Below are positions 13,786 to 23,151 of a stretch of DNA of 46,018 bases, in pieces; the stretch's first letter is position 1; each line of letters opens with the position of its first letter. The translations under genes and the position numbers were made by a program. The notes beneath the pieces were generated by a model, which saw nothing but the letters and a program-made list of their open reading frames with translations, did not search any database and had not been told where the DNA came from. Source of the DNA: Verrucomicrobiales bacterium (lineage in GTDB: Bacteria; Verrucomicrobiota; Verrucomicrobiia; Limisphaerales; J093); NCBI GenBank assembly GCA_015075445.1, contig JABTUJ010000050.1, forward strand, positions 1 through 46,018, in the 5' to 3' direction.

Positions 13786-16700
13786 GAACGGCGGCCTGTT
13801 CAGCATCGTGGAATCGACCGGCAACTTCAGCAGCCACGACCGCCATATCTATCTCAAGAATGGCAATATCGCCGCCCGGCTCTGGTCCAACGAGACCATC
13901 CAGAGCACCAACCTCAATCTCGCCGACGGCCAGTGGCATCACGTCGCCCACAGCTTCGGCGCCTCCCTCGGCGGACAGATCCTCGTCGTGGACGGCGTCG
14001 AGGTCGCCCGCGGCGTCAAGACCAACTCGAACTTCACCGCCGGCAAAGTCATCCGCATCGGCCTCTCTCAGGACGCCACCCCGCCGTGGTTCCGCGGGGA
14101 ACTGGATGAGATCCGGCTCTGGCGGCGCGCCCTGACCGCCGAGGAAGTCCGCGCCCGCTACACCCAGCCGCTCACCGGCATGGAACCGGACCTGCTCGCC
14201 TGGTATCGCCTCGACGTCATCCAGAACCAGACCACCCCCAGCGAGGTCGGCTCCGGCAACAGCCTCACCCTCTCGCCCCCGGACCCCTTGCAGGCACCGG
14301 TGCTCGGCCTGTCCCGCGCCCGGATCTTCAAACCCTCCTCCACCACGCTCCCCGCCGCGCCCGTCCTCGCCACGTCCGCCACGCTGCTGGGCGAGGTCAA
14401 CCCTTCCGGCCAGCCGAACACCAGCGCGTTCTTTGAGTGGGGCACTGCCCTCACATTCCCCACCCAGACCACGTCCTTGAACGTCGGCGGCGCCGTCACC
14501 AATGTCCTCGTAGCCATCACGCTGACCGGCCTTGAGCCCGGCACCACCTACCGCTACCGGGTCGTCGCCGAAAACGCCTCCGGCCGTACCGTGGGCGAGA
14601 TCCGCACGTTCGACACGCTCCTGCTCGGCTGCGGCTGGCCGCTCGCCTCAAAGGTCAGCAACGGCGGCGCCCAGGGGCCCCGCCAGGCCATGGACGCCGA
14701 CGGCAACGTCATCCTCGCCGGCTCGTTCAGCGGGGTCCTCACCTTCAAGGCCTCCATCAGTACAGTCGGCGCTGCGCAGAATCCCTTTGTGGCCAAGGCC
14801 AACAAGAAAGGCGACTGGCTCTGGCAGGTCGGCGTCCCGGTCACCGGAAGCGCCCAAATCCAGGCGGTGGGAACCGACACCGCCGGCAACGTGATCGTCG
14901 CCGGCCAGTTCACCGGGGAAGCCACCTTCAACACCACCCGCCTCACCGCCCCCGCCGGGGCAACCCAGTTCTTCGTCGCCCAACTCGCCGCCGATGGCTC
15001 CGCCTGGCGCTGGGCCAGGTCCGCCACGGCGGGAACCGATCACACCGTCACCGCCCTCGCCGTGGCCGGCGATGGCTCCGTATGGGTCGCTGGCACCTTC
15101 GCCGGTTCTCTGACCCTCGGCAGCACCTCCCTCAGCGCAACGGGCGTGCGGGACGTGTTTGCCGCCCGACTGACCGCCGACGGTGCCACCTGGCCGTGGG
15201 CTGTTCGCGCCGGGGGTACCAGTGCCACCCTGCGCGCGTCCTCGCTCGTCGAGCATGGCGGGGTGCTGTACCTCGCAGGAGATTTCAGCCACACCGTCGG
15301 CCAGAAGGTCTCCTTCGCCACCGCACCCCAGGCCACCACCCTCACTTCGGCCGGCGGGACCGATCTGTTCCTCGCCAAGCTCGCCGCAGCCGACGGACGA
15401 TGGCTCTTCGCCCGGCGGGCCGGTGGCGCCGAGGCCGATACGGCCTTCACCCTCACGAAGGACAGTACGGGCGCCCCCTTCCTCGCCGCCCGACTCCGCG
15501 GCGCCGGCCCGGCCGACTACGAAGGCATCGCCTTGCGCGGCACCGTTGGACCCGACAACACCTTCATCGCCCGGTTCACGACCAACGGAGTGTTGAGCGC
15601 CATCGCCCGCGGCGCCCCGGTTGACGTGTCCGCGATGGTCCTGGACAGCAACGAGACGGTCTGGATCACCGGCGATTTCACCGTCGGCCCGGTCTTCGGC
15701 ACCCTGCCGGGCTTGACCTCCCGCGGCGAGAGCGACGTCTACGTGGCCCGGCTCGACGCCCGCGACCTCGATGACAACCGCTGGCTCTATGCCATCGGTA
15801 TCGGTGGCCTGGGTATCGACACGCGCGGCGGCCTGGGACTGGATCCCAAGGGCAATCTGTTCGTGTCCGGCACCTATCAAGGCGAGGTCAAATTCGGCTT
15901 CGCGGCCCTCGCAGCGTCCAACCCGCAAAGCGACGTGTTCCTCGCCAAGATCAACACCGACCGGCTCAAGTACGAATACAACACCTACGTGATCGGGGCC
16001 CCCGTCGAGATCCCCGCCGAGGCGGTCGATCCCAACGCCCGGGGCGGCGCCTTCGCCCAGCCCACCATCGAGATCCTCGAACGGGACCACACCGACTCCG
16101 AACCCGCCAACGCGTTCGTCTGGTCCATCGCCGAGAAAAAGCTCTTCGCCGTCCGGCCCGTCACCGCCCGCTTCCGCTGGCCCCTCTCGGCCAATCCTCC
16201 GCCCCTCGGCGGCAGTTCGGTGGTCTGCGTCGGGCGCTCGACCTGGCCCGACGTGGATCACCCCCGGCAGCCCGCGCCCACCGACAACGAAAAACGTGCC
16301 CGTCTCCACATCGCCCAGGCCCCGGCCAACCTCGAGCCCGCGGTCGAAGGTCGCCTGTGGACCTACCACGCCCTCAGTTTCACCGACATCCACGGCGCCG
16401 CGGTGGACGGCACGACCCGCCAGTTCAACGCCCCCAGCCCCGGCTGGACCGTCCTGCAGTTCCTCCAGAGCGCCGGCGCCGAGACCGATCCCACACGTCA
16501 CCCCAGCCTCTTCGAAGTCGTGCGCACCGAGCGCTTCGACGACGCACGCTATCTCGCCGCGGAATCCGTCCCGGTCGCCCAAACCCTGCGCCGCAACGCC
16601 CATCAGGATCCCGAAGGCCGCCAGGGTTACGTGCTCAACGAGCTCAGCTTCTACGACGGCGCCGGTGAGGACCGCGCCCACGACCGCCCCACCCGCACCG

Positions 16701-19700
16701 GCCCGATCATCCCCGTCAACGTGGACCGCGTCGGCACCCACGACGACCTCGTCGTCGTCTGGTACCGCCGGAGTCCCGACACCGCCATCGCGTGGCCGCA
16801 GGACCCCGTGCGCTACACCGTCACCTGGCCCACGACCGCGCCCCGCCTCATCGTGGCCAGCGGCCGGAGCTTCGCCCTGACCGCCGAGAACCAGACCGCC
16901 GCGCGTGTCTATAACCAGCCCGATCCCCGACTCGCCGGATTCAACCCAAACGAGGAACATGCCTTCCTGGACGGCCGCCGCCTCTTCGCCCTGCGGGACG
17001 ACCTCCACGCGCTGCTCGGTGCCAGCGAGCCTTTCGTGCTCCTCAAGTACCGCCAACCCGGTTCCGGCGAGTGGACCATGCAGCCCCTGCAAGTCGTCGC
17101 CGAAGGCACCTTGCCCGGCGAAACCTTCGAGCGCGACGCCATCGCCGGCCAGTTGCTCGGCCTCATCGACCCGCTCGGTCTCCCCGCCGCCTTCACCACC
17201 ATCAATTACTGCGATCCCTCGCCCCACTGGCTGAAGGACTACGAGGGCCGCCTCTATGCCCGCGCCGCCGGACCCGGGGAGTCCCAGGCCCGCATCACTG
17301 CCCGCTTCTTCTACAAAATGCAGCCCGGCTTCTTCTATGACTTGAACGGCGACGGCGCCCCGGACGCCGCCATCGACGCGCCCCTGCCCCTCCTGGACCG
17401 CCGCCGCGGCGGACAGCCCGGCGTGCCCACCCCCGTCACCTACCACGTCGCCTGGCCCACCGACGTGAAAGACCTCTGGATCGGCGACACCCTCTTCGGC
17501 GCCCGCGCCAGTCTGCCCGACCTCACGGGCTGGTCCAGCGCCGCCTTTGTCTTCGACCAGTCCGATCCCGAGGGCACCAACGCCCTCGCCGGCCTCGCCC
17601 GCCTCTTCGACCCGCTCAGCGCCCGGACCCTCCAGGTCCGCCCGCCCGGCACCACCAACTTCCTCACCGGCTCCGGCTACGACGTCTTCTTCGCCCCGGA
17701 CGACTTCGACCCCGTCGACGGCATCGGCACCGTCCGCACCCCCGACGGCAAGCAGCAGCTCGTCAAGCTCCCCTTCTCCATCCGCGTGCGCCTCCTCTGG
17801 GACGAAGGCCAGCGCAACCTCATCTGGCGCGGTCACCTCGACGAGTCCCAGGATTACGGCGGCCGCGACAACCCCCTGCTCCTCATCAACGTCATGAGCG
17901 AGCGCGAACGCCAGACCATCCAGGCCCAGGACGAAGGCGTCGGCAGCCCCTTCGACCGCCTCGTCGCCGCCCTCTATCACCTCTGTCGCAACCCCAACCG
18001 CCTGGACCTCGACGGCCAGGACGGCCCGGACCGCGACCTGCTCATCGGCCTCCGCCTCGGCCCGGTCACCAATATCGTCAACGGCGTCCCCATCATCACC
18101 ACGCGCGTTCTCACCGAAACCCTCTCCGACCAGCGCAAGGCGCTCACCGCCTGCCTCGGCACCGGGGGCACCGGCTACCTCACGCTCGCTGAAAATAACG
18201 ACCCGGCATTGAACGGCACCCAGCCCATCCGGCTCCACGTCCTCCGCGTCCGCGGCGGCCCCTTCCCCGGCGACATCAAAGTCATCCGCTCGGACAATGT
18301 CTTCGACGAAAAGCTCGTCCTCCGCCACAGCTCCGACTTCGCCGCCCAACCCGAGCGCTTCGAGTTCGAATGGTACTACCAGCCCGACACCGGCCCGGAA
18401 ATTGCCACCGATCTGCCCGTCGAGACCGCCAACGGCACTGATCTCAAAGCGTGGCGGCGGCTGCACGCCGGCGGCGGCATCAACGACGTCGTCCTCGGCG
18501 ATCCGTCCCTCGCCGGTGACCCGTTGCTTGTCCTCAGCGACAACTGGGTCATCTGCCGCTACCGCGGCTACGCCATCGGCGGCGCCACCAACTGGAGCGA
18601 CTGGGTCGGGCTCATCGGCGGCCAACGCGCCCAGTTCGCCCCCTGCTGGGTCAAGCGCGTCCGCGACGGCCTCAACCCCTTCACCGCCCGCTCCCAGGAC
18701 TTCCACAACGCCCCCACCGCCACCTACGCCAGCATGCTCCAGCAGGCCGGCCGACGCTACGAAGGCGACATCGCCTTCAACGGCTCCCCCGAAAACCTCA
18801 ACCGCATCGGCCTCATCGAGGCCTACGAGACCGTCCTCCGCCGCGGCCGCCAGCTCAGCATCGACGCCGCCCAACCCGTCGACGATCCCACCGCCAACAA
18901 CGCCCTCCTCCTCGCCGCCGGCAGCATCGCCGACCTCTATATGCTCCTCGGCAACGAAGCCTTCGCCGACGCCGCCGACCCCACCATCGGCTTCCGCACC
19001 GACGCCGCCGGCTACGGCACCCTCGCCCCCTGCATCTTCACCTTCCAGAACCAGCTCGATTCCCTGCTCGAGGAGGAGCTCGCCCTCCTGCGCGGCAGGG
19101 ATGATTCCGGCCAGAGCGTGCGCGTGCCCCCCGCCTACAACCGGCTGTTCTGGAACTTCACCAAGGGCGAAGGCGAGGTCGCCTACGCCCAGACCTACAA
19201 CCTGACCGACCTGGACGGCAGCGGCGAGATCGACACCACCGACGCCCAGCGAATGTTCCCGCAAGGCCACGGCGATGCCTGGGGCCATTACCTCACCGCC
19301 CTCACCACTTACTACGGTCTGCTCCGCAGCCAGTCCTTCACTTGGATCCCCCGTGCCGAAACCGTCAACCTCGGCGGCAACGCCGTCACGGTCGATTACC
19401 TCGACGAACGCAAGTTCGCCACCGCCGCCGCCGCCAAGGCCCGCACCGGCGCCGAAATCGTCGACCTCACCTACCGCCGCCATTACGTGGATGATCCCCG
19501 CGGCCAGTGGCAGGGCTACAAGGACACCCACCCCGACCGCGCCTGGGGCGTGACCGATTGGGCCCGCCGCGCCGGCGTCGGCGCCTACTACGACTGGGTC
19601 GTCGCCAACGCCGTCCTTCCCTCCCAGGACCTCAATCCGGAGCACACCGGCCTCGCCAAGATCGACCGCCAGACCGTCACCGAGCTCAACGAAATCCTCG

Positions 19701-22057
19701 CCGCTGCCGCCGCCGTCCAGGGCCAGCTCGACAAAGCCGACGCCGGACTCAACCCGGTCGGCCTGGCCAAGAACGCCGTCCCCTTCGACATCGACCCCAC
19801 GGAAATCGCGACCGGCAAGACGCACTTCGAACAGATCTACGACCGCGCCTTCGAGGCCGTCCAGAACGCGCTCACCGTCTTCAACCACGCCAACCAGCTC
19901 ACCCAGTCCCTGCGCGCCCTCCAGGACAACGTCAATCAGTTCACCCGCAACGTCGAACAGGAGGAACGCAGCTACAAGAACCGCCTCATCGAGATCTTCG
20001 GCTACCCCTACGGCGGCGACATCGGCCCCGGCCGCACTTACCCCAGCGGTTACGACGGCCCCGACCTCTACCATTGGATGTACGTCCCCGTCGCGGATGT
20101 GATCGGTGAAGCCGCCGAACCCACCGAGGCCTTCACCGGTTACTTCACCCGCCTCGACTCCCTCGCCGCCGGCGGCGGTCACTATTTCGCAGGGGACTTC
20201 CGCGGCGCCCTCAGCCCGGAGCTCACCCCCAACGGCGTCCTGAGCGTCCGTTACCCGGTCCTGCCCAAGAGCCAATACCCCACCGCCGCCCCCGCCGCTT
20301 GGGGCAGCCGCCGCGCCCCCGGTGAAATCCAGCTCGCCCTCTCGGACCTGCTGCAGGCCCGCGCCCGCCTCGAGAAGGCCCTGCTCAATTACGACAACCT
20401 GCTCGCGCGCATTGACCTCGCCATCGACACCGTGGACGCCCGCACGCAAATGGGCGCCGACGCCGTCCAGATCTTGAGCGAACGCAACAACACCGTCCGC
20501 CCGCTCAAGGTCGCCGCCTTCGCCGCCGGCCAGGCCAAGAACAAGTTCAAAGGCATCATGGAGTCGGTCGAGCAAACCGTGCAGGCCGTCGTCGAAGGCG
20601 TCCCGAAATCCGTCGGGCTTGCCACCGACGCCTTCGCCAGTGTGCGCGCGGTCCTGCTCAACGGACGGATCATCTCCACCGCGGCCATCAAGACCGGGTA
20701 CTACGTGTCCCTGGGCGTCGAGGAAGGCTCGAGATTCGCCATCGAAGAGGCCCAGCAGTATGCCACCAGTCGGATCGAGGCGAACCGGGACAGCTACGAA
20801 ATCGCCCAGTTGCTCCGCCAGGTCGAGACCCTCCTCCATGAAGAAGCCCCGCTCCGCGCCGAGGCCGAGACGCTGGCCGAAGGCCTCCGTCAGCAGACGG
20901 GCCGCTACCAGGCCGCCGTCGAACGCGGCTACCGCCTCCTCGAGGAACGGGCCGCCTTCCGCCGCAACACCGCCGGCGACACCCAGGCCCGGCGCTACCA
21001 GGACATGACCTTCCGCGTCTTCCGCAACGACGCCCTCCAGAAGTACCGCGCCCAGTTCGACCTGGCCGCCCGTTACACCTTCCTCGCCGCCGTCGCCTAC
21101 GACTTCGAAACCCAACTGCTCGGCGGCACCAGCGGCGCCGGCCGTGAGTTTCTCACCGACATCATCCGCCAAAGATCCCTCGGCCAGATCGAAGCCGGTC
21201 ACCCCATCGCCGGTCGCCACGGCCTCGCCGATCCCCTCGCCCGCCTCCGCCAGAACTTCAGCGTTCTCAAAGGTCAGCTCGGCTTCAGCAACCCCCAGAC
21301 CGAGACCGGCCGCTTCTCGCTCCGCAGCGAACTCTTCCGCATCCATCCCTCCGCCACGGGCGACGACGCGTGGCGGGCCACGCTGCGCCGCCGCGTCATG
21401 GCCAACCTCTGGGACCTCGCCGAGTTCCGCCGCTACTGCCGGCCGTTCGCCCCGGAGTCCGCCGGCCCGCAGCCCGGCCTGGTCCTGCGCTTTCCCACCA
21501 CCGTCACCTTCGGCTTGAACTACTTCGGCTGGCCCCTCGGCGGCGGCGACAGCGCCTACGACCCGACGCTCTTCGCCACCAAGATCCGCAGCGTGGGCGT
21601 CTGGTTCAGCAACTACGACGGCAACGGCCTCTCCCAGACGCCCCGGGTCTATCTCGTGCCGGCCGGCGCGGACGTGCTCCGCACCCCCGGCGGCAATGAC
21701 CTCAATCTCCGCTTCTGGCGCGTCCTGGACCAGCGGCTGCCGGTGCCGTTCCCCATCGGTTACGGCAACCTCGCCGACCCGGCCTGGATCCCCGTCAACG
21801 ATTCCCTCAGCGGCTCCCTCGAAGAGCCCCGCCGCTTCTCGAGCTTCCGCGCCTACCATGACAGCGGCACCTTCAACGTCGCCGAAACCATCAGCGACTC
21901 GCGCCTCATCGGCCGCAGCGTCTGGAACACCGACTGGCTCCTCATCGTCCCCGGCGGCACCTTCCTCAGCGATCCCCAGCGCGGTCTCGAGGGCTTCATC
22001 CAGTCCGTCCGCGACATCAAGATCTTCTTCCAGACCTACTCCTACTCCGGCAACTGA
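13769..22057 (+). CDS. C-terminal part of the giant exported protein: LamG, beta-propeller, Ca loop, long helical region, beta end domain
   Basis: This 2,762-aa open frame starts at a GTG inside a LamG domain, so the start is an artefact and it continues the gene from 9950. The order is: rest of LamG5 (residues 1-160); an Fn3-like segment (about 195-285); an SBBP-like beta-propeller (about 290-735, repeats such as DTAGNVIVAGQFTGEATF); and a very long region of unknown fold (about 740-1800). Then come an EF-hand-type loop DLDGSGEIDTTD near 1814 and a mostly helical stretch (about 1960-2460) with heptad-like segments around 2190-2360. A beta-rich end domain lies at about 2570-2762. The helical stretch holds one distinctive non-helical insert (EIFGYPYGGDIGPGRTYP). 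No sortase, T9SS or autotransporter signal is seen. The helical bundle followed by a beta domain recalls insecticidal TcA subunits, but this is only an impression. The next gene starts 13 bp downstream. Confidence 0.85.
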   Translation: MVSPPPNGGLFSIVESTGNFSSHDRHIYLKNGNIAARLWSNETIQSTNLNLADGQWHHVAHSFGASLGGQILVVDGVEVARGVKTNSNFTAGKVIRIGLSQDATPPWFRGELDEIRLWRRALTAEEVRARYTQPLTGMEPDLLAWYRLDVIQNQTTPSEVGSGNSLTLSPPDPLQAPVLGLSRARIFKPSSTTLPAAPVLATSATLLGEVNPSGQPNTSAFFEWGTALTFPTQTTSLNVGGAVTNVLVAITLTGLEPGTTYRYRVVAENASGRTVGEIRTFDTLLLGCGWPLASKVSNGGAQGPRQAMDADGNVILAGSFSGVLTFKASISTVGAAQNPFVAKANKKGDWLWQVGVPVTGSAQIQAVGTDTAGNVIVAGQFTGEATFNTTRLTAPAGATQFFVAQLAADGSAWRWARSATAGTDHTVTALAVAGDGSVWVAGTFAGSLTLGSTSLSATGVRDVFAARLTADGATWPWAVRAGGTSATLRASSLVEHGGVLYLAGDFSHTVGQKVSFATAPQATTLTSAGGTDLFLAKLAAADGRWLFARRAGGAEADTAFTLTKDSTGAPFLAARLRGAGPADYEGIALRGTVGPDNTFIARFTTNGVLSAIARGAPVDVSAMVLDSNETVWITGDFTVGPVFGTLPGLTSRGESDVYVARLDARDLDDNRWLYAIGIGGLGIDTRGGLGLDPKGNLFVSGTYQGEVKFGFAALAASNPQSDVFLAKINTDRLKYEYNTYVIGAPVEIPAEAVDPNARGGAFAQPTIEILERDHTDSEPANAFVWSIAEKKLFAVRPVTARFRWPLSANPPPLGGSSVVCVGRSTWPDVDHPRQPAPTDNEKRARLHIAQAPANLEPAVEGRLWTYHALSFTDIHGAAVDGTTRQFNAPSPGWTVLQFLQSAGAETDPTRHPSLFEVVRTERFDDARYLAAESVPVAQTLRRNAHQDPEGRQGYVLNELSFYDGAGEDRAHDRPTRTGPIIPVNVDRVGTHDDLVVVWYRRSPDTAIAWPQDPVRYTVTWPTTAPRLIVASGRSFALTAENQTAARVYNQPDPRLAGFNPNEEHAFLDGRRLFALRDDLHALLGASEPFVLLKYRQPGSGEWTMQPLQVVAEGTLPGETFERDAIAGQLLGLIDPLGLPAAFTTINYCDPSPHWLKDYEGRLYARAAGPGESQARITARFFYKMQPGFFYDLNGDGAPDAAIDAPLPLLDRRRGGQPGVPTPVTYHVAWPTDVKDLWIGDTLFGARASLPDLTGWSSAAFVFDQSDPEGTNALAGLARLFDPLSARTLQVRPPGTTNFLTGSGYDVFFAPDDFDPVDGIGTVRTPDGKQQLVKLPFSIRVRLLWDEGQRNLIWRGHLDESQDYGGRDNPLLLINVMSERERQTIQAQDEGVGSPFDRLVAALYHLCRNPNRLDLDGQDGPDRDLLIGLRLGPVTNIVNGVPIITTRVLTETLSDQRKALTACLGTGGTGYLTLAENNDPALNGTQPIRLHVLRVRGGPFPGDIKVIRSDNVFDEKLVLRHSSDFAAQPERFEFEWYYQPDTGPEIATDLPVETANGTDLKAWRRLHAGGGINDVVLGDPSLAGDPLLVLSDNWVICRYRGYAIGGATNWSDWVGLIGGQRAQFAPCWVKRVRDGLNPFTARSQDFHNAPTATYASMLQQAGRRYEGDIAFNGSPENLNRIGLIEAYETVLRRGRQLSIDAAQPVDDPTANNALLLAAGSIADLYMLLGNEAFADAADPTIGFRTDAAGYGTLAPCIFTFQNQLDSLLEEELALLRGRDDSGQSVRVPPAYNRLFWNFTKGEGEVAYAQTYNLTDLDGSGEIDTTDAQRMFPQGHGDAWGHYLTALTTYYGLLRSQSFTWIPRAETVNLGGNAVTVDYLDERKFATAAAAKARTGAEIVDLTYRRHYVDDPRGQWQGYKDTHPDRAWGVTDWARRAGVGAYYDWVVANAVLPSQDLNPEHTGLAKIDRQTVTELNEILAAAAAVQGQLDKADAGLNPVGLAKNAVPFDIDPTEIATGKTHFEQIYDRAFEAVQNALTVFNHANQLTQSLRALQDNVNQFTRNVEQEERSYKNRLIEIFGYPYGGDIGPGRTYPSGYDGPDLYHWMYVPVADVIGEAAEPTEAFTGYFTRLDSLAAGGGHYFAGDFRGALSPELTPNGVLSVRYPVLPKSQYPTAAPAAWGSRRAPGEIQLALSDLLQARARLEKALLNYDNLLARIDLAIDTVDARTQMGADAVQILSERNNTVRPLKVAAFAAGQAKNKFKGIMESVEQTVQAVVEGVPKSVGLATDAFASVRAVLLNGRIISTAAIKTGYYVSLGVEEGSRFAIEEAQQYATSRIEANRDSYEIAQLLRQVETLLHEEAPLRAEAETLAEGLRQQTGRYQAAVERGYRLLEERAAFRRNTAGDTQARRYQDMTFRVFRNDALQKYRAQFDLAARYTFLAAVAYDFETQLLGGTSGAGREFLTDIIRQRSLGQIEAGHPIAGRHGLADPLARLRQNFSVLKGQLGFSNPQTETGRFSLRSELFRIHPSATGDDAWRATLRRRVMANLWDLAEFRRYCRPFAPESAGPQPGLVLRFPTTVTFGLNYFGWPLGGGDSAYDPTLFATKIRSVGVWFSNYDGNGLSQTPRVYLVPAGADVLRTPGGNDLNLRFWRVLDQRLPVPFPIGYGNLADPAWIPVNDSLSGSLEEPRRFSSFRAYHDSGTFNVAETISDSRLIGRSVWNTDWLLIVPGGTFLSDPQRGLEGFIQSVRDIKIFFQTYSYSGN

Positions 22058-22070
22058 AAGGCCCCCCGCC

Positions 22071-22952
22071 ATGAACCTATCCCCTTTCCCCGGCTCCTCG
22101 CTCTCGCCGCAGAAGCATCGCTTGAGCATCGCCCTGGCCGGCCTCGCCCTCGGCCTCCTCCTTCCCTTTACCCTCGAAGCCGGCCTCGCCGAGCCCGACA
22201 ACCTCGTCTACGGCACCCTCCAACTCGATGGCCAGCCCGTCACCGCCACCCAAACCGACATCGTGATCGAAGCGCGTCGCACACCCGACGGCCCTGCTCT
22301 CGCCACCTACCGCATGGGCGACGAACGCCGCCTCGGCAGTTTCTATCGCCTCAAGATCCGCCTGGAAACTGCCCCGCCTCTCACCGCTCCCGAAGCCTCC
22401 CTCGCCGGTGACCGGCTCTACCTCGTCGCACGCCGGGGCACCGAGGTGCTCGCCCAGGAAACCCTCGACGTCGGCTCGCGCGGCTTCATCACGCGTCGCG
22501 ACCTCGCCAGCTCCACCCACCCTGACCAGGACGGCAACGGCCTGCCCGATGCCTGGGAACTCCTCCACTTCGGTCACCTCGCCAACGACCCGCACGCCGA
22601 CCCGGATCGGGACGGACACTCGACCCTCGAGGAGTTCCTCGCCGGGACGGCCCCGAACGATCCGCAAAGCGTGTGCCGCCTCGAAGTGCAATCCAGCGGG
22701 GCACAAACCCTGGTCTCCTTCCTGGCTCGCCGGGCGCAGGGCGCCGGTTCCGAGAACCTCGTCCGCCGTTACACGCTCGAAGCAGCGCCCCGTCTGAGTG
22801 GCCCGTGGACCCCCGTCTCCGGACTCGCCGCCATCCCCGGCGACAACCAGGTCGTCACCCACCCCATCCCCCTCGACACCCTCCAGGTCTTCTACCGCGT
22901 GCGCGTCTCGCTGGATCCCAGGACAAGCGAATGGGGACTGACGAATCACTGA
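22071..22952 (+). CDS. Exported protein with Asp-rich calcium loops, third gene of the trio
   Basis: The 293-aa product has a signal-peptide-like segment (residues 17-37, LSIALAGLALGLLLPFTLEA). A beta-type domain follows (about 45-145). Next is an Asp-rich pair of loops, DQDGNGLPDAWELL and DPDRDGHSTLEEFLAG, as in thrombospondin type 3/EF-hand-like segments common in Verrucomicrobia secreted proteins. The C-terminal part (about 200-285) looks like a beta sandwich. The gene starts only 13 bp after the giant gene stops, so co-translation or a shared transcript is likely. Its last codons and stop lie inside the left arm of a 14-bp inverted array (22921-22948), so the C-terminal residues TSEWGLTNH are repeat-derived and the native end may have been lost. 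Function unknown. Confidence 0.8.
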   Translation: MNLSPFPGSSLSPQKHRLSIALAGLALGLLLPFTLEAGLAEPDNLVYGTLQLDGQPVTATQTDIVIEARRTPDGPALATYRMGDERRLGSFYRLKIRLETAPPLTAPEASLAGDRLYLVARRGTEVLAQETLDVGSRGFITRRDLASSTHPDQDGNGLPDAWELLHFGHLANDPHADPDRDGHSTLEEFLAGTAPNDPQSVCRLEVQSSGAQTLVSFLARRAQGAGSENLVRRYTLEAAPRLSGPWTPVSGLAAIPGDNQVVTHPIPLDTLQVFYRVRVSLDPRTSEWGLTNH

Positions 22953-23044
22953 CCGAACTCTCATTCGCCTGTCCCCATTCGTCTGTCTCCATTCGCCCGT
23001 CCCCATTCGTCTGTCCCCATTCACCGTTCTCCATTCGTCTGTTG
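22921..23044 (+). repeat. 14-bp (2 x 7) tandem array with an inverted arm at a gene end
   Basis: Six right-hand units of about 14 bp (type CCATTCGTCTGTCC) run from 22962 to 23044. Two units in the opposite orientation (type GGACAAGCGAATGG) lie at 22921-22948, with the stop codon of the preceding gene between the arms. Arms of about 26 nt can pair with four or five mismatches, so the transcript end could fold into a strong hairpin. The rest of the 199-bp spacer (23045-23151) shows nothing I recognise. Confidence 0.85.
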
Positions 23045-23151
23045 GTTCCGGTCCGTCACAGCCTTGCCCTCGCACCCACCGCCGGCGTAGACTCGCCGCG
23101 TCTTAAGCCAACTTCCTCATCAATCCTCACCACTCCACTCGTCATCCTCCC

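Noticed and set aside
14648..22201. Very long minus-strand open frame (about 2,500 codons) opposite the giant gene
   Set aside because: Its translation is low-complexity (Gly, Val, Glu, Ala) with no domain. The plus strand has clear LamG and propeller motifs. Such mirror frames are expected with high GC at third positions.
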